Shown piece by piece: positions 24,155-32,851 of a stretch of DNA of 64,000 nucleotides. The number at the start of each line of letters is the position of its first letter. Positions within the stretch are counted from its first letter, which is position 1. The notes below the pieces were generated by a model. It did no database searches. It saw only the letters and a list, made by a program, of their open reading frames with translations, and had not been told where the DNA came from. The stretch is from Streptomyces violens (GTDB taxonomy: Bacteria; Actinomycetota; Actinomycetes; Streptomycetales; Streptomycetaceae), in NCBI RefSeq assembly GCF_000717745.1, contig NZ_JOBH01000008.1:124001-188000 (forward strand). Direction: 5' to 3'. The translations under genes were made by a program, and so were the position numbers.

Positions 24155-25465
24155 GTGGCGACCACCACGTCCGGTCGGAAGCAGGAGCTTCCCGCGCTGC
24201 CCCACTGGGAGACCGTCCCCGAGGACCTGTCCGCGGCGATCCGCCGGATCAAACCGGCCCTGCGCGCCCGCATCGAAGCCTCCGGGCGCAGCGTCGCGGA
24301 GGTCTTCGCCGTCGTGGAGCGCCGGGTCGCCGCCCGGGTGGCCGAGATCAAGGCCGACAAGGAACGCGGCGAGGGCGTGTGGCCGGTCATCGAGTACGCC
24401 GACATCGCGAACGGCACCGTGACCGCCGCCCGGCTCGACAAGCTCAAGCGGCGCGGCTGCCTGGTCGTACGCGGCCACTTCGATCGCGAGCAGGCCCTCG
24501 CCTGGGACGCGGACATCGTCGATTACGTCGAGCGCAATCAGTTCTTCGAGACCTACCGCGGCCCCGGCGACGACTTCTTCGGCAGCGTCGGCTCCAAGCC
24601 CGAGATCTACCCGATCTACTGGTCGAACGCCCAGATGCAGGCCCGGCAGAGCGACCGGATGGCCCGCGTCCGGACCTTCCTCAACTCCCTCTGGAAGCAC
24701 GAGTCCGACGGCGTGCGGTGGTTCGAGCCGGACCGCGACGCCCTGTACCCCGACCGCATCCGGCGCCGTCCGCCGGGCACCGACTCCGGCGGGCTGGGCG
24801 CGCACTGCGACCCGGGGACGCTCGATCTGTGGATGACCGAGGCGTACCAGCGTGCCTTCCGGCACCTGTTCGACGGCAGCGTCGAGGAGTACGACCCCTG
24901 GGACGCGGCGCACCGCACTTCGGGGCCGCAGTACCCCGGCTCCACGATGTGCTCCGCCTTCCGTACGTTCCAGGGCTGGACCGCTCTGTCGGACATGGAC
25001 CACGACCAGGGCGTTCTGCACACCGTGCCCATTCCGGAGGCGATGGCCTATCTGATGCTGCGTCCGCTGCTGCCGGACGTGCCCGAGGACGACATGTGCG
25101 GGGTCACCACCAATCAGGTCTTCCCCGCGAGCGAGAAGTGGCATCCGCTGCTGATGGAGGCGCTCACCGGCATCCCCGACGTGCGGGCCGGCGATTCCGT
25201 CTGGTGGCACTGCGACATGATCCACAGTGTCGCGCCCGTCACTGACCAGCAGGGCTGGGGCAACGTCATGTACATCCCCGCGGCGCCCTGGTGTCCGCGC
25301 AACGAGGAGTACGCGGCGAGCGTGCGGGACGCCTTCGTCACCGGCTCCAGCCCCGCCGACTTCCCCGAGGAGCACTACGAACGCGGGTGGACCGGCCGCT
25401 TCACCGTCGATCAGCTCAATGAGGCGGGCCGCCGCGGGCTCGGTCTCGAAGGCCTCGACGACTGA
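24155..25465 (+). CDS. DUF1479 (YbiU-like) iron/2-oxoglutarate-oxygenase-fold protein
   Basis: 436 residues with the DUF1479 pattern: YADIANGTVTAARLDKLKRRGCLVVRGHF near 80-110, a metal-site-like HxD at H217/D219 (GLGAHCDPGTLDLW), and a distal histidine in WWHCDMIHSVAPV near 351-362. The jelly-roll with H-x-D...H layout suggests a non-haem iron oxygenase fold; the reaction of this family (E. coli YbiU) is not established. GTG at 24155 follows AAAGGAG. It has a ROK-like operator before it and converges with a ROK regulator gene (28 bases between stops), which suggests a sugar-responsive or related control. Confidence 0.85.
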   Translation: MATTTSGRKQELPALPHWETVPEDLSAAIRRIKPALRARIEASGRSVAEVFAVVERRVAARVAEIKADKERGEGVWPVIEYADIANGTVTAARLDKLKRRGCLVVRGHFDREQALAWDADIVDYVERNQFFETYRGPGDDFFGSVGSKPEIYPIYWSNAQMQARQSDRMARVRTFLNSLWKHESDGVRWFEPDRDALYPDRIRRRPPGTDSGGLGAHCDPGTLDLWMTEAYQRAFRHLFDGSVEEYDPWDAAHRTSGPQYPGSTMCSAFRTFQGWTALSDMDHDQGVLHTVPIPEAMAYLMLRPLLPDVPEDDMCGVTTNQVFPASEKWHPLLMEALTGIPDVRAGDSVWWHCDMIHSVAPVTDQQGWGNVMYIPAAPWCPRNEEYAASVRDAFVTGSSPADFPEEHYERGWTGRFTVDQLNEAGRRGLGLEGLDD

Positions 25466-25493
25466 CAGGGCGTCAAACCTTATACAGGGCCGA

Positions 25494-26717
25494 TCAGTTG
25501 TTTGCTCGCGCCCACAGGTCCGTACGGCCGCGGCGTACGGCGAGGGCGAGGGCGCCGCGGAGGGCGGCGTTCTCGCCCAGCGTCCCGGTCTCCACGCGCG
25601 GGGCCAGCGGCGCGAGCGCGTCGACGGTGGCGCGGACCGGTTCGAGCAGTGCGGGGTGGGCGCCGATGGGGCCGCCGAGGAGGACGAGTTCGGGGTCGAC
25701 GACCGCGCAGACGGCGGCGACGGCCTCACCGATGGTGCGGCCTTCGCGTGCCACCACCGCCTGGGCCTCGGCGTCGCCCTCGGCGGCCCGGTCCAGGATC
25801 GTGCGCGCGGCTTCGACGGCGGCCGGGCCTCGGAGATCGGCCGCCGCACCGCCCGTTCCACCACCGGTTTCCGCGCCCGTGGCAAAGCCCTCGGCCACCG
25901 CTCGGGCGAAGCCGTGCCGGCCGCCCGCCCGGCCGTGGCTGCCGCCGAGGTAACCGATCTCGCCGGCCAACCCCCGGGCGCCGCGCACCAGTTCGTCCCC
26001 GATCACCAGGCCCATGCCCATCCCGGCGCCGATGTGGACGTACGCGCAGCTGCCGGCCTCCCCCGTCGCGCCGTGCCACCGCTCGGCGAGCGCGGCGAGG
26101 TTGACGTCGTTCTCCACCAGCAGCGGCGCGTCGGTCACGCCGGCCAGCGCCTCCCGGGGCTGGAAGAGGCCGGCGGGGTGCGGCGTCTCGGGCAGCGGGA
26201 TCACCGCAGAGGTGCCGGGGTCGACCGGGTTCGCCACGGACAGGCCCACCGCGAGGAGGGGGCCGCGCGCGCCCCGGCTGCCGGCGATCGCGTCGCGCAC
26301 CATCGCGCGCAGTTGTCCGGCCGCGTCAGCGGGCTTGCCCGAACCGGCGGGCGGCGCCGAGGCTTCGTGGAAGGGCTTGCCGAACAGGTCGGCGGCCGTC
26401 AGCCGTACTTCGGTGGAGTCCAGCGAGGCCGCGAGGACGAAGCCGGCGCCGGCCGCCACCCTGTAGTACGTACCCACCCGGCCCTGCCGGCCCGTCTGGG
26501 CGCCGGCCGGCAGCAGCAGGCCCGCGCCCTCCAGGCGGCGCACCGCCTCGGAGACGGTCGTCTTGGAGATGCCGGTCACCTGGGCGACCTCGGCGCGGGT
26601 GATGGGCGCCTGCTCGAACACCGTGTCCAGCACGATCTGGTCGGTCAGTTCACGCAGCAGCGTCATGCTCGGCAGCGCCGCGCGGCCGGGTCCGCCGAGC
26701 CCTCTGCGGATGTCCAT
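25494..26717 (-). CDS. ROK family transcriptional regulator
   Basis: 407 residues. A MarR-like helix-turn-helix lies at about 25-75 (QIVLDTVFEQAPITRAEVAQVTGISKTTVSEAVRRLEGAGLL), followed by the ROK sugar-kinase-like fold (VGLSVANPVDPG, VENDVNLAALAERWHG, YVHIGAGMGMGLVIGDELVRGARGLAGEIGYL). The zinc motif CxCGxxGCxE that normally follows GEIG is absent: GGSHGRAGGRHGFARAV stands instead. So it is a ROK member that has lost the usual metal site and likely has altered ligand control. It is probably the regulator of the neighbouring DUF1479 gene, which has a ROK-like operator. Confidence 0.9.
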   Translation of the reverse strand: MDIRRGLGGPGRAALPSMTLLRELTDQIVLDTVFEQAPITRAEVAQVTGISKTTVSEAVRRLEGAGLLLPAGAQTGRQGRVGTYYRVAAGAGFVLAASLDSTEVRLTAADLFGKPFHEASAPPAGSGKPADAAGQLRAMVRDAIAGSRGARGPLLAVGLSVANPVDPGTSAVIPLPETPHPAGLFQPREALAGVTDAPLLVENDVNLAALAERWHGATGEAGSCAYVHIGAGMGMGLVIGDELVRGARGLAGEIGYLGGSHGRAGGRHGFARAVAEGFATGAETGGGTGGAAADLRGPAAVEAARTILDRAAEGDAEAQAVVAREGRTIGEAVAAVCAVVDPELVLLGGPIGAHPALLEPVRATVDALAPLAPRVETGTLGENAALRGALALAVRRGRTDLWARANN

Positions 26718-26839
26718 TCCACCCCTCGTCCGCCGTCGATGCGGCTGTCACCTTATCGCCGGCGCGCTGGTCAGCGCCGTCCTGTCGCCCACGCTGACCC
26801 GCCGGCCGGCGCCGAAACGTGTGAGGTTAGCGTGACGGC

Positions 26840-27424
26840 ATGGAACTCATGGGAGAGATCACTGCCGACCGGCCGCTGCTCGTGGTCGCCGTCAAGGAGG
26901 AGGCGCAGTTCCTCGGCGCCGACTTCCCGGTCCTGCTGACGGGCATCGGCAAGGTCAACGCGGCGACCGCGCTCGCCACCGTACTGGCGCGCGGCCCCCG
27001 CCCCTCCGGCATAGTCAACCTGGGCACCGCGGGCGCGCTGCGCCCGGGCTGGCGGGGTACGCATGTGATCGGCTCGGTGATCCAGCACGACCTGGACAGC
27101 GCGATGCTGGCCGCGCTGACGGGCGAGACGTACGGCGCGCCGCTGGACCTGGCGGACGAGGGCGGGCCGGTGCTGGCGACCGGCGACTCCTTCATAGCCG
27201 ACGACGCCGCCCGCGACCGGCTGGCGGCGCATGCCGCGCTGGTGGACATGGAGGGGTACGCGGTTGCGGCCGCCGCGCAGCAGGCCGGTGTGCCGGTGCG
27301 CCTCGTCAAGCACGTCAGCGACGAGGCGGGGGACGACGCGGCCAGGACGTGGCAGGAGTCGGTGGCCGAGTGCGGCCGCGAGCTCGCCGCCTGGGCGGCG
27401 GAGCACATCGCTGTCGGCGCCTGA
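26840..27424 (+). CDS. Nucleosidase, PNP/MTAN superfamily
   Basis: 194 residues in the fold of methylthioadenosine/S-adenosylhomocysteine nucleosidases: LLVVAVKEEAQFLGADFPVLLTGIGKVNAATALATVLA with the PxxxTGIGKVNA loop, IVNLGTAGAL, the ribose-site glutamate in VDMEGYAVAAAAQQAGVP and the purine-site aspartate in VKHVSDEAGDDA. These cleave the glycosidic bond of a purine nucleoside and feed methionine/purine salvage. It is smaller than E. coli MTAN (about 230 residues), so specificity could differ; futalosine hydrolase is an alternative. A TAGCGT hexamer 6 bases before the ATG hints at a leaderless mRNA. Divergent from the ROK gene. Confidence 0.88.
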   Translation: MELMGEITADRPLLVVAVKEEAQFLGADFPVLLTGIGKVNAATALATVLARGPRPSGIVNLGTAGALRPGWRGTHVIGSVIQHDLDSAMLAALTGETYGAPLDLADEGGPVLATGDSFIADDAARDRLAAHAALVDMEGYAVAAAAQQAGVPVRLVKHVSDEAGDDAARTWQESVAECGRELAAWAAEHIAVGA

Positions 27425-27425
27425 G

Positions 27426-27467
27426 TACGTGGGCACCTGCCCTATATACGTGGGCACCTGCCCTATA
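27426..27467. repeat. Tandem duplication of a 21-bp element containing a dyad
   Basis: Two perfect 21-bp copies, 27426-27446 and 27447-27467, begin TACGTGGGCACCTGCCC. Each contains the dyad GGGCA-CC-TGCCC. The palindrome GTGTACAC (27469-27476) and the pair CACTGT / ACAGTG (27480s-27503) follow. The array begins one base after the nucleosidase stop and ends 135 bases before the old yellow enzyme start. Likely an operator array or promoter element. Confidence 0.85.
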
Positions 27468-27602
27468 GGTGTACACAGCACACTGTGGCGTAGACGACAG
27501 TGAAATACGGATGACCATGCTGGTGGCGGGCGTTGCGAACAGCGGAACGTCCGCCTCCCGGCGGCGTTCTCCCCTCGCATGCCGACTTGAGGAGAACCAC
27601 CC

Positions 27603-28724
27603 GTGACATCCAGCGACCCCGCCGCCCGCGCGGCCCAGGTGCTCTCCCGCCCCTTCTCCCTGGGCGGGCTGACCGTGCCGAACCGGATCGCCATGGCGCC
27701 GATGACCCGCGAGTTCTCGCCGGGCGGCGTCCCGGGCGCCGATGTCGCGGAGTACTACGCGCGCCGCGCCGCCGGTGGCGTCGGCCTGATCATCACCGAG
27801 GGTACGTACGTCGATCATCCGGCGGCCGGTACCAGCGGTGCCGTTCCCCGCTTCCACGGCGAGGACGCGCTCGGCGGCTGGCAGAAGGTCGTCGAGGCGG
27901 TGCACGCCGCGGGCGGCACGATCATGCCGCAGCTCTGGCACGTGGGCATGGCCCGGGAAGCGGGCGCGCCGCCCTTCCCGGACGCCCCGCCGTCCGGCCC
28001 GTCCGGCCTCGCCCTCGACGGCACGCCGTCCGGGCACGCCATGACGCAGCAGGACCTCGACGACGTCATCGCGGCGTTCGCCGAAGCGGCCCGCGCGGCC
28101 GAGCGCATCGGCTTCGACGGCATCGAGCTGCACGGCGCGCACGGTTACCTCATCGACCAGTTCCTGTGGTCGGGCACCAACCGGCGCACCGACGCGTACG
28201 GCGGCGACCCCGTGGCCCGTACCCGCTTCGCCGCCGAGATCGCGGCGGCCTGCCGCGCGGCGGTCTCCCCCGACTTCCCGATCCTCTTCCGGATGTCCCA
28301 GTGGAAGATGGGCAATTACGAGGCCCGGCTCGCCGACACCCCGGAGGAGCTGGACGCGATCGTGGCGCCGCTCACCGCCGCGGGCGTGAGCTCCTTCCAC
28401 GCCTCGACGCGCCGCTACTGGCTGCCGGAGTTCGAGGACTCGGACCTGAACCTCGCCGGCTGGGTCAAGAAGCTCTCCGGGCTCCCGACCATCACCGTCG
28501 GCTCCGTCGGCCTCGACAACGAGTTCATCCAGGCGTTCCAGGGCAAGCAGGCCGGTGTCGCCGGCATCGACCGGCTGCTGGACCGGATGGAGCGCGACGA
28601 GTTCGACCTGGTCGCCGTGGGCCGGGCGCTGCTCGGCGACCCGGAGTGGGCCGCGAAGATCTTCGAGGGCCGCACCGGCGAGCTCGTACCGTTCGACGCC
28701 TCGATGCTGCGCACGCTGAGCTGA
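27603..28724 (+). CDS. Old yellow enzyme family NADH:flavin oxidoreductase
   Basis: 373 residues, GTG start preceded by GAGGAGAA. The TIM-barrel OYE motifs are clear: ANRIAMAPMTR-like start (PNRIAMAPMTREFSPG), PQLWHVGM, the substrate-binding histidine pair in IELHGAHGYLIDQFLWSGTNRRTDAYGG (about 170-197), and late GSVGLDNEF / AVGRALLGDPEW for FMN phosphate binding. Such enzymes reduce activated C=C bonds of enones, often of xenobiotics or oxidised lipids. The tandem 21-bp repeat upstream suggests it is controlled by a repressor. The gene ends at a hairpin shared with the convergent hydrolase. Confidence 0.93.
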   Translation: MTSSDPAARAAQVLSRPFSLGGLTVPNRIAMAPMTREFSPGGVPGADVAEYYARRAAGGVGLIITEGTYVDHPAAGTSGAVPRFHGEDALGGWQKVVEAVHAAGGTIMPQLWHVGMAREAGAPPFPDAPPSGPSGLALDGTPSGHAMTQQDLDDVIAAFAEAARAAERIGFDGIELHGAHGYLIDQFLWSGTNRRTDAYGGDPVARTRFAAEIAAACRAAVSPDFPILFRMSQWKMGNYEARLADTPEELDAIVAPLTAAGVSSFHASTRRYWLPEFEDSDLNLAGWVKKLSGLPTITVGSVGLDNEFIQAFQGKQAGVAGIDRLLDRMERDEFDLVAVGRALLGDPEWAAKIFEGRTGELVPFDASMLRTLS

Positions 28725-28750
28725 GCCGGCTGGCCAGCTGGCCAGCTGGC
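28725..28750. terminator. Hairpin between convergent genes
   Basis: GCCGGCTGGCC (28725-28735) pairs with GGCCAGCTGGC (28740-28750) across an AGCT loop; one pair is G-U in RNA. It starts at the old yellow enzyme stop and lies 30 bases from the stop of the convergent hydrolase, so it can end both transcripts. Confidence 0.65.
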
Positions 28751-28780
28751 TGAGCGTCCTCCCCCACCCGCCCCGCCTTC

Positions 28781-29701
28781 TCACTGCTCGGCGAGCGGTG
28801 CGGAAGCGGGGGCGGGCAGCGAGGCGAGCAGATGGCGGCATGCCTGATGGCCCTCGGGGGTGGGCCACAGCGGGTAGACGTGGATCTGGCCGGGCGCCTC
28901 GTTGAAGTCGACGTCGACGCCCTCGGCCGTCGCCAGGTCGCGGAAGCGGCGGGCGTCGGCGGTGAGGATGTCACGGGTGCCGGCGAACACCGTCGTACGC
29001 GGCAGACCGGCGAGGCTGCCGCGCACCGGGCTCACCCAGGGGTGGGCGAGGTCCAGCTCGCCGGCCCACAGCGAGCCGCAGTAGCGCAGTGCCGCCACCC
29101 CCAGCATGGGGTCGTGCGACTGCAGACCGGCGATGCCGGAGTTGTCCAGGACGAGGTCCAACCAGGGCGATATCAGGACCAGTTGATCCGGCGAGGTGCC
29201 GCCGGTGTCCCGCAGCCGCTGCGCCAGCGTCACGGACAGTCCGCCGCCGGCCGAGTCGCCCATGAACACCGTGGGGAGCGTGCCGTCCGCGGTGAGCCGG
29301 CCCGCAAGTGCGGTGAGGTCGGGGACGACGGTGGAGGCCGTACCGCGCGGCGCCAGCGGGTGGACCGGTACGACCACGCGTGCCGCCCCACTGGTCGCCA
29401 GCTTCTCGATCAGGTTCCAGTGGTTGTCGCCGATCTCCTCGATATAGGCACCGCCATGGAGGTACAGGACCTGGACCTGTGCGTCGCCGTCCCGCGGGGC
29501 GACCTCGTAACAGGGCCACCCGTGGCGGAAGTGCGCGGTCACCCGGCAGTGCCGGTCCAGCCGCTTGGGCGGCCCGAACGCGGCGGGCCGCCGCTGCTGC
29601 CGCTCGACCTTCCGCCGCACCTCGTCCAGGTCGCGGTATCCCATCCGGTGCCCCAGCGCCGATGCGACGAGCAACAGGACTCGGCTGCTCAAGCTGGGCA
29701 C
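28781..29701 (-). CDS. HSL-type alpha/beta hydrolase (esterase/lipase)
   Basis: 306 residues from the GTG at 29701, which has GGAGG 7 bases before it; an ATG at 29758 has no ribosome site. Hormone-sensitive-lipase family motifs are visible: oxyanion YLHGGAYIEEI, nucleophile GDSAGGGLSVTLA, catalytic Asp near GTRDILTADARRF and His in GQIHVYPLWP. These hydrolyse short-chain esters. The N-terminal 30 residues include a hydrophobic stretch (SSRVLLLVASALGH), possibly a membrane contact. No partner gene is evident. Confidence 0.9.
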   Translation of the reverse strand: MPSLSSRVLLLVASALGHRMGYRDLDEVRRKVERQQRRPAAFGPPKRLDRHCRVTAHFRHGWPCYEVAPRDGDAQVQVLYLHGGAYIEEIGDNHWNLIEKLATSGAARVVVPVHPLAPRGTASTVVPDLTALAGRLTADGTLPTVFMGDSAGGGLSVTLAQRLRDTGGTSPDQLVLISPWLDLVLDNSGIAGLQSHDPMLGVAALRYCGSLWAGELDLAHPWVSPVRGSLAGLPRTTVFAGTRDILTADARRFRDLATAEGVDVDFNEAPGQIHVYPLWPTPEGHQACRHLLASLPAPASAPLAEQ

Positions 29702-29789
29702 GGCGCCACCTCCCTCGTCCACGACTGCAGTACACCCAGACGCGTTCCACGCAGTCACGATCGAAAACGGAGGGAGGCGGCGACGGCCG

Positions 29790-31226
29790 TCAGGCCTCCG
29801 GGAGGCGGGTGTCCTCCGGGAGGGTCACCAGCCAGTGGGTGTCCTGGCGGGGGCGGAGGTACAGGGCCCAGTACAGCGTCGCCGCGGCCATGATGCCGCC
29901 GGTCCACAGCAGGTACTGCATCTCCTGCTGGCTGAGGATGTACACGAGGACCACGATCAGCAGCAGCGGAACCGCGGGCCACAGCGGCATCCGCCAGGCG
30001 GCCGTGTTCTTGTGGGCGCCGCGCCGGGCCGCCAGCGCCGCGATGGCGACGAGCAGGTACATGCCGCTGACGGAGACGCCGGTCACGCCGTAGAGCGTGT
30101 CGAGGTTGACGAAGCACAGGGCCGCGCCGGGGAGACCGACGACCAGGGTCGCCACCCACGGGGAACCGAAGCGGCCGAGGCGGGACAGCCCCTCGTTGAC
30201 CGGCCGGGGCCACGCCTTGTCGCGGGCGGAGGCGAACAGCACGCGGGAATTCTGGATGACCATGACAATTCCGGCGTTGATGATGGCCAGGGCGACACAG
30301 AGGCTGACGAAGGTGCCGACCGCTGAATTGCTCCACGCGGTGACCATGGTGCTGAGGTCGCCCGAGGTCAGCGCTTCGATGCTGGGGGCGCCGAGGGTGA
30401 TCGCGATGACCGGGACGAGGATGACGGCGGCGGAGATCGCCAGCGTGGCCAGCACGGTACGGGCGACGTTGCGGCGCGGGTTCTCCAGCTCCTCGGAGAG
30501 GTAGACCGCGGTGGAGAAGCCCTGGGTGACGAAGAGGGCGATGGCCAGGCCCGAGACGATGAGCAGCGCGGTGACCGGTCCGGGGGCGCCGGTGGGGCCG
30601 GCGACGGTGCCGTGCAGCAGGGCGGAGCCGCCGCGCTCGGCGTGCGCGAAACCCAGTACCGCGACGACGCCCGCGGCGACGACCTCGAGGACCAGGAAGA
30701 TGCCGGTGATCCAGGCGTTGGCGCGCAGGTCCAGCAGGCCGGCGAGGGTGGCCAGGAGCATCACCGCGGCGCCGGCGATCGGGGCCGGTATCTGGACCAC
30801 GGGGGCGAGGTAGTCCGCGGTGCCCATGGCGATCACAGGCGGCACGATCATGACAACCAACAGGGAGAGGACGAACACCAGCCAGCCGGCCAGCCGCCCG
30901 GTCAGCGTCGACACCATGGCGTACTCGCCGCCGGCGCTCGGGATCAGGGTGCCCAGCTCCGAGTAGCAGAACGCCACCGCGATGCAGAGGACGGAACCGA
31001 TCGCGATGGTCAGGGCGGTGAAGGTCCCCAGGTCGGCGAAGAGGTCGGGCACCACCACGAAGAGCGTGGAGGCGGGCGTGACGCAGGACAGGGTCAGCAG
31101 GGTGCCGCCGACGACGCCGATCGAGCGCTTCAGCGTCTTCGGGCCGTCCTGGCCCGGGGCGTCGGCGGCGTCGGTGGTCACCGCGGTGCGGTCACCGGTG
31201 GGTGGCTGGCTGAGGATGTCGGTCAT
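29790..31226 (-). CDS. APC family amino-acid permease
   Basis: 478 residues from the ATG at 31226, with 12 membrane helices. The APC start motif GVVGGTLLTLSCVTPASTLFVVVPDLFADLGTFTALTIAI, the ELGTLIPSAGGEYAMV helix 3 motif and the PRRNVARTVLATL loop are present. The family imports amino acids or polyamines with protons. An in-frame start at 31256 is possible. The flanking intergenic region (31227-31647) has no recognisable gene, so its regulation is not visible. Substrate unknown. Confidence 0.9.
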   Translation of the reverse strand: MTDILSQPPTGDRTAVTTDAADAPGQDGPKTLKRSIGVVGGTLLTLSCVTPASTLFVVVPDLFADLGTFTALTIAIGSVLCIAVAFCYSELGTLIPSAGGEYAMVSTLTGRLAGWLVFVLSLLVVMIVPPVIAMGTADYLAPVVQIPAPIAGAAVMLLATLAGLLDLRANAWITGIFLVLEVVAAGVVAVLGFAHAERGGSALLHGTVAGPTGAPGPVTALLIVSGLAIALFVTQGFSTAVYLSEELENPRRNVARTVLATLAISAAVILVPVIAITLGAPSIEALTSGDLSTMVTAWSNSAVGTFVSLCVALAIINAGIVMVIQNSRVLFASARDKAWPRPVNEGLSRLGRFGSPWVATLVVGLPGAALCFVNLDTLYGVTGVSVSGMYLLVAIAALAARRGAHKNTAAWRMPLWPAVPLLLIVVLVYILSQQEMQYLLWTGGIMAAATLYWALYLRPRQDTHWLVTLPEDTRLPEA

Positions 31227-31647
31227 GGAGCGGTTCCGATCGACTGGATGTGGCACGTGATGGCGGGAGCGTTATCGCCTCCGTAGACGGCTGGGTCGTG
31301 CTTGCGAGCTGACCGGCGGGTGTCGCCCGTCCGATGGCGGGGCGGCCGGTGAGCTTGATCTGCTCCCGGCGCATATAGAAGCCCGACGAGATCCGGAGCG
31401 TCAAGGCGTGTATGGGTGCGGAATTCGTTGCCTGGCAGGGACACCTATGCCGTTTTCCGCAGCATCGACACAAGGGGCGGTCTTCAGTCGTCGATGCTGC
31501 GGCCGCGGTAGGACCTTGGAAAGGGAGATGAATGGAGCGACCACGCCTGGCATGCGCAGGCCTGTGACGGCTCTGGCCAGGGAGTGTGCGACTGCCGACT
31601 GCGGGCCACGAGAACCGAAGAGTGGCCGTGCCGAAGAATTTCGCAGG
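31227..31647. other. 421-bp intergenic region with a long inverted repeat
   Basis: No credible gene is seen here; both strands have only short or coding-shadow frames. The striking feature is a 13-bp perfect inverted repeat, left arm CCGCAGCATCGAC (31457-31469), right arm GTCGATGCTGCGG (31490-31502), with a 20-base loop. It lies about 145-190 bases downstream of the PstS gene stop (which runs toward it) and 230 bases upstream of the permease start. It could be a terminator for the PstS transcript, a regulatory hairpin, or a remnant. The rest looks like plain spacer. Confidence 0.6.
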
Positions 31648-32808
31648 TCAGGAGATGCTGTCGAGCTTGTTGCGCACCTTGTCCATGACCTTGGCGGGGA
31701 GGGTGGCGTAGCCCTGGAAGGAGAGATCCTGCTGGCCCTGCATCCCGGCGGCGTAGAGCAGGAACGACTTGGTGGCGGGCCAGGTCTTCGGCTTGTTGCC
31801 CTTGTCGCAGACGATCTCGTACGTGACCATGCCGATCGGGTACGCGCCGGACGCCTTGGGCTGGTAGTCGAGGTCGAGGACCAGGTCGCCGTCCGAGCCG
31901 GCGATCTTCGCGCCGGCCAGTGCCTTCGAGGCGTTGACGACGGTGGGGTCGACCGGGGCCGCGGCGCCGGTGTCGATCGAGGCCGTGGGGAGGGTCTTGC
32001 CGATCGCGTGGGCGAGTTCGACGTAGCCGATGGCGCCCTCGGTCTGCTTCACCTTGGTGGCCAGCCCGGAGGAACCGGTGGCGGAGTCACCGCCCTTGCC
32101 GCGCCACTTCTGGTCGTGCGGGTGCGGCCAGGCGCTCGGGGTGGCAGCGTGCAGATACGCGGTGAAGTTGTCGGTCGTGCCGGAGTCGTCGGAGCGGTGG
32201 ACCGCCTTGATGACGGTCGCGGGCAGGTCGGCCTTGGGGTTCAGCTTCCTGATCGCCGGATCGTTCCACTTGGTGATCTTGCCGTCGAAGATCCGGGCGA
32301 GGGTGGGGGCGTCCAGTACCAGCTTCTCGACGCCCGACAGGTTGTAGGCGACGGCGATCGGGCCGCCGAGCATCGGCAGGTGCACGGCGCGGCCGCCGTC
32401 CGTACACGCCTTCTCTGCCCCGTCCCGCTGCGATTTCTTCAGCGCGGAGTCGGAACCGGCGAAGGCGGTACGGCCCGCCAGGAAGTCCTTCTGACCGGCG
32501 CCGGAGCCGGACCCCTCGTACTGGATCCGGGTGCCGTCGCAGGCCTTCTGGTAGTTCCTGATCCAGAACCGCATGGCGTTCTGCTGCGCGGTCGAGCCGG
32601 AGGCCTGCAGCGTGGCCGCCTTGCCGCACTTCACCGCGCCGCCCGGGGCCGCGGTACCGGAGCCGGAAGCGGACGCGGACGTCGCGCTGGGCGATCCGCC
32701 GGACTCCGGGGAATCGTCCGAGCCGCAGGACGCGAGGGCCAGTACGCCCGAAAGTGCCGCCAGGGCGGTGGCCAGGGCGCGCGGGCCCCGGGGACGCTGT
32801 GATGTCAC
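31648..32808 (-). CDS. pstS: Phosphate-binding lipoprotein PstS
   Basis: 386 residues, GTG start at 32808 with AAGGAG. Lipobox ends at C28 (LALASC), followed by a Ser/Gly-rich spacer. PstS features: LQASGSTAQQNAMRFW, GSGSGAGQKDFLAG, and RSDDSGTTDNF for phosphate coordination. It resembles the PstS-like gene at 7641 in the same order of motifs. No pstCAB follows, so it may serve a distant transporter or as a phosphate sensor/scavenger. The flavodoxin-fold gene ends 43 bases upstream; no PHO box is visible in that gap. Confidence 0.92.
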   Translation of the reverse strand: MTSQRPRGPRALATALAALSGVLALASCGSDDSPESGGSPSATSASASGSGTAAPGGAVKCGKAATLQASGSTAQQNAMRFWIRNYQKACDGTRIQYEGSGSGAGQKDFLAGRTAFAGSDSALKKSQRDGAEKACTDGGRAVHLPMLGGPIAVAYNLSGVEKLVLDAPTLARIFDGKITKWNDPAIRKLNPKADLPATVIKAVHRSDDSGTTDNFTAYLHAATPSAWPHPHDQKWRGKGGDSATGSSGLATKVKQTEGAIGYVELAHAIGKTLPTASIDTGAAAPVDPTVVNASKALAGAKIAGSDGDLVLDLDYQPKASGAYPIGMVTYEIVCDKGNKPKTWPATKSFLLYAAGMQGQQDLSFQGYATLPAKVMDKVRNKLDSIS

Positions 32809-32851
32809 GGTCGACTACTCCTTGAGCTTCGGGGGATCAAAAGTCACGGGG

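Noticed and set aside
32809..32851. PHO box before the second PstS
   Set aside because: The 43-bp gap before the start shows no GTTCACC-type 11-bp repeats.
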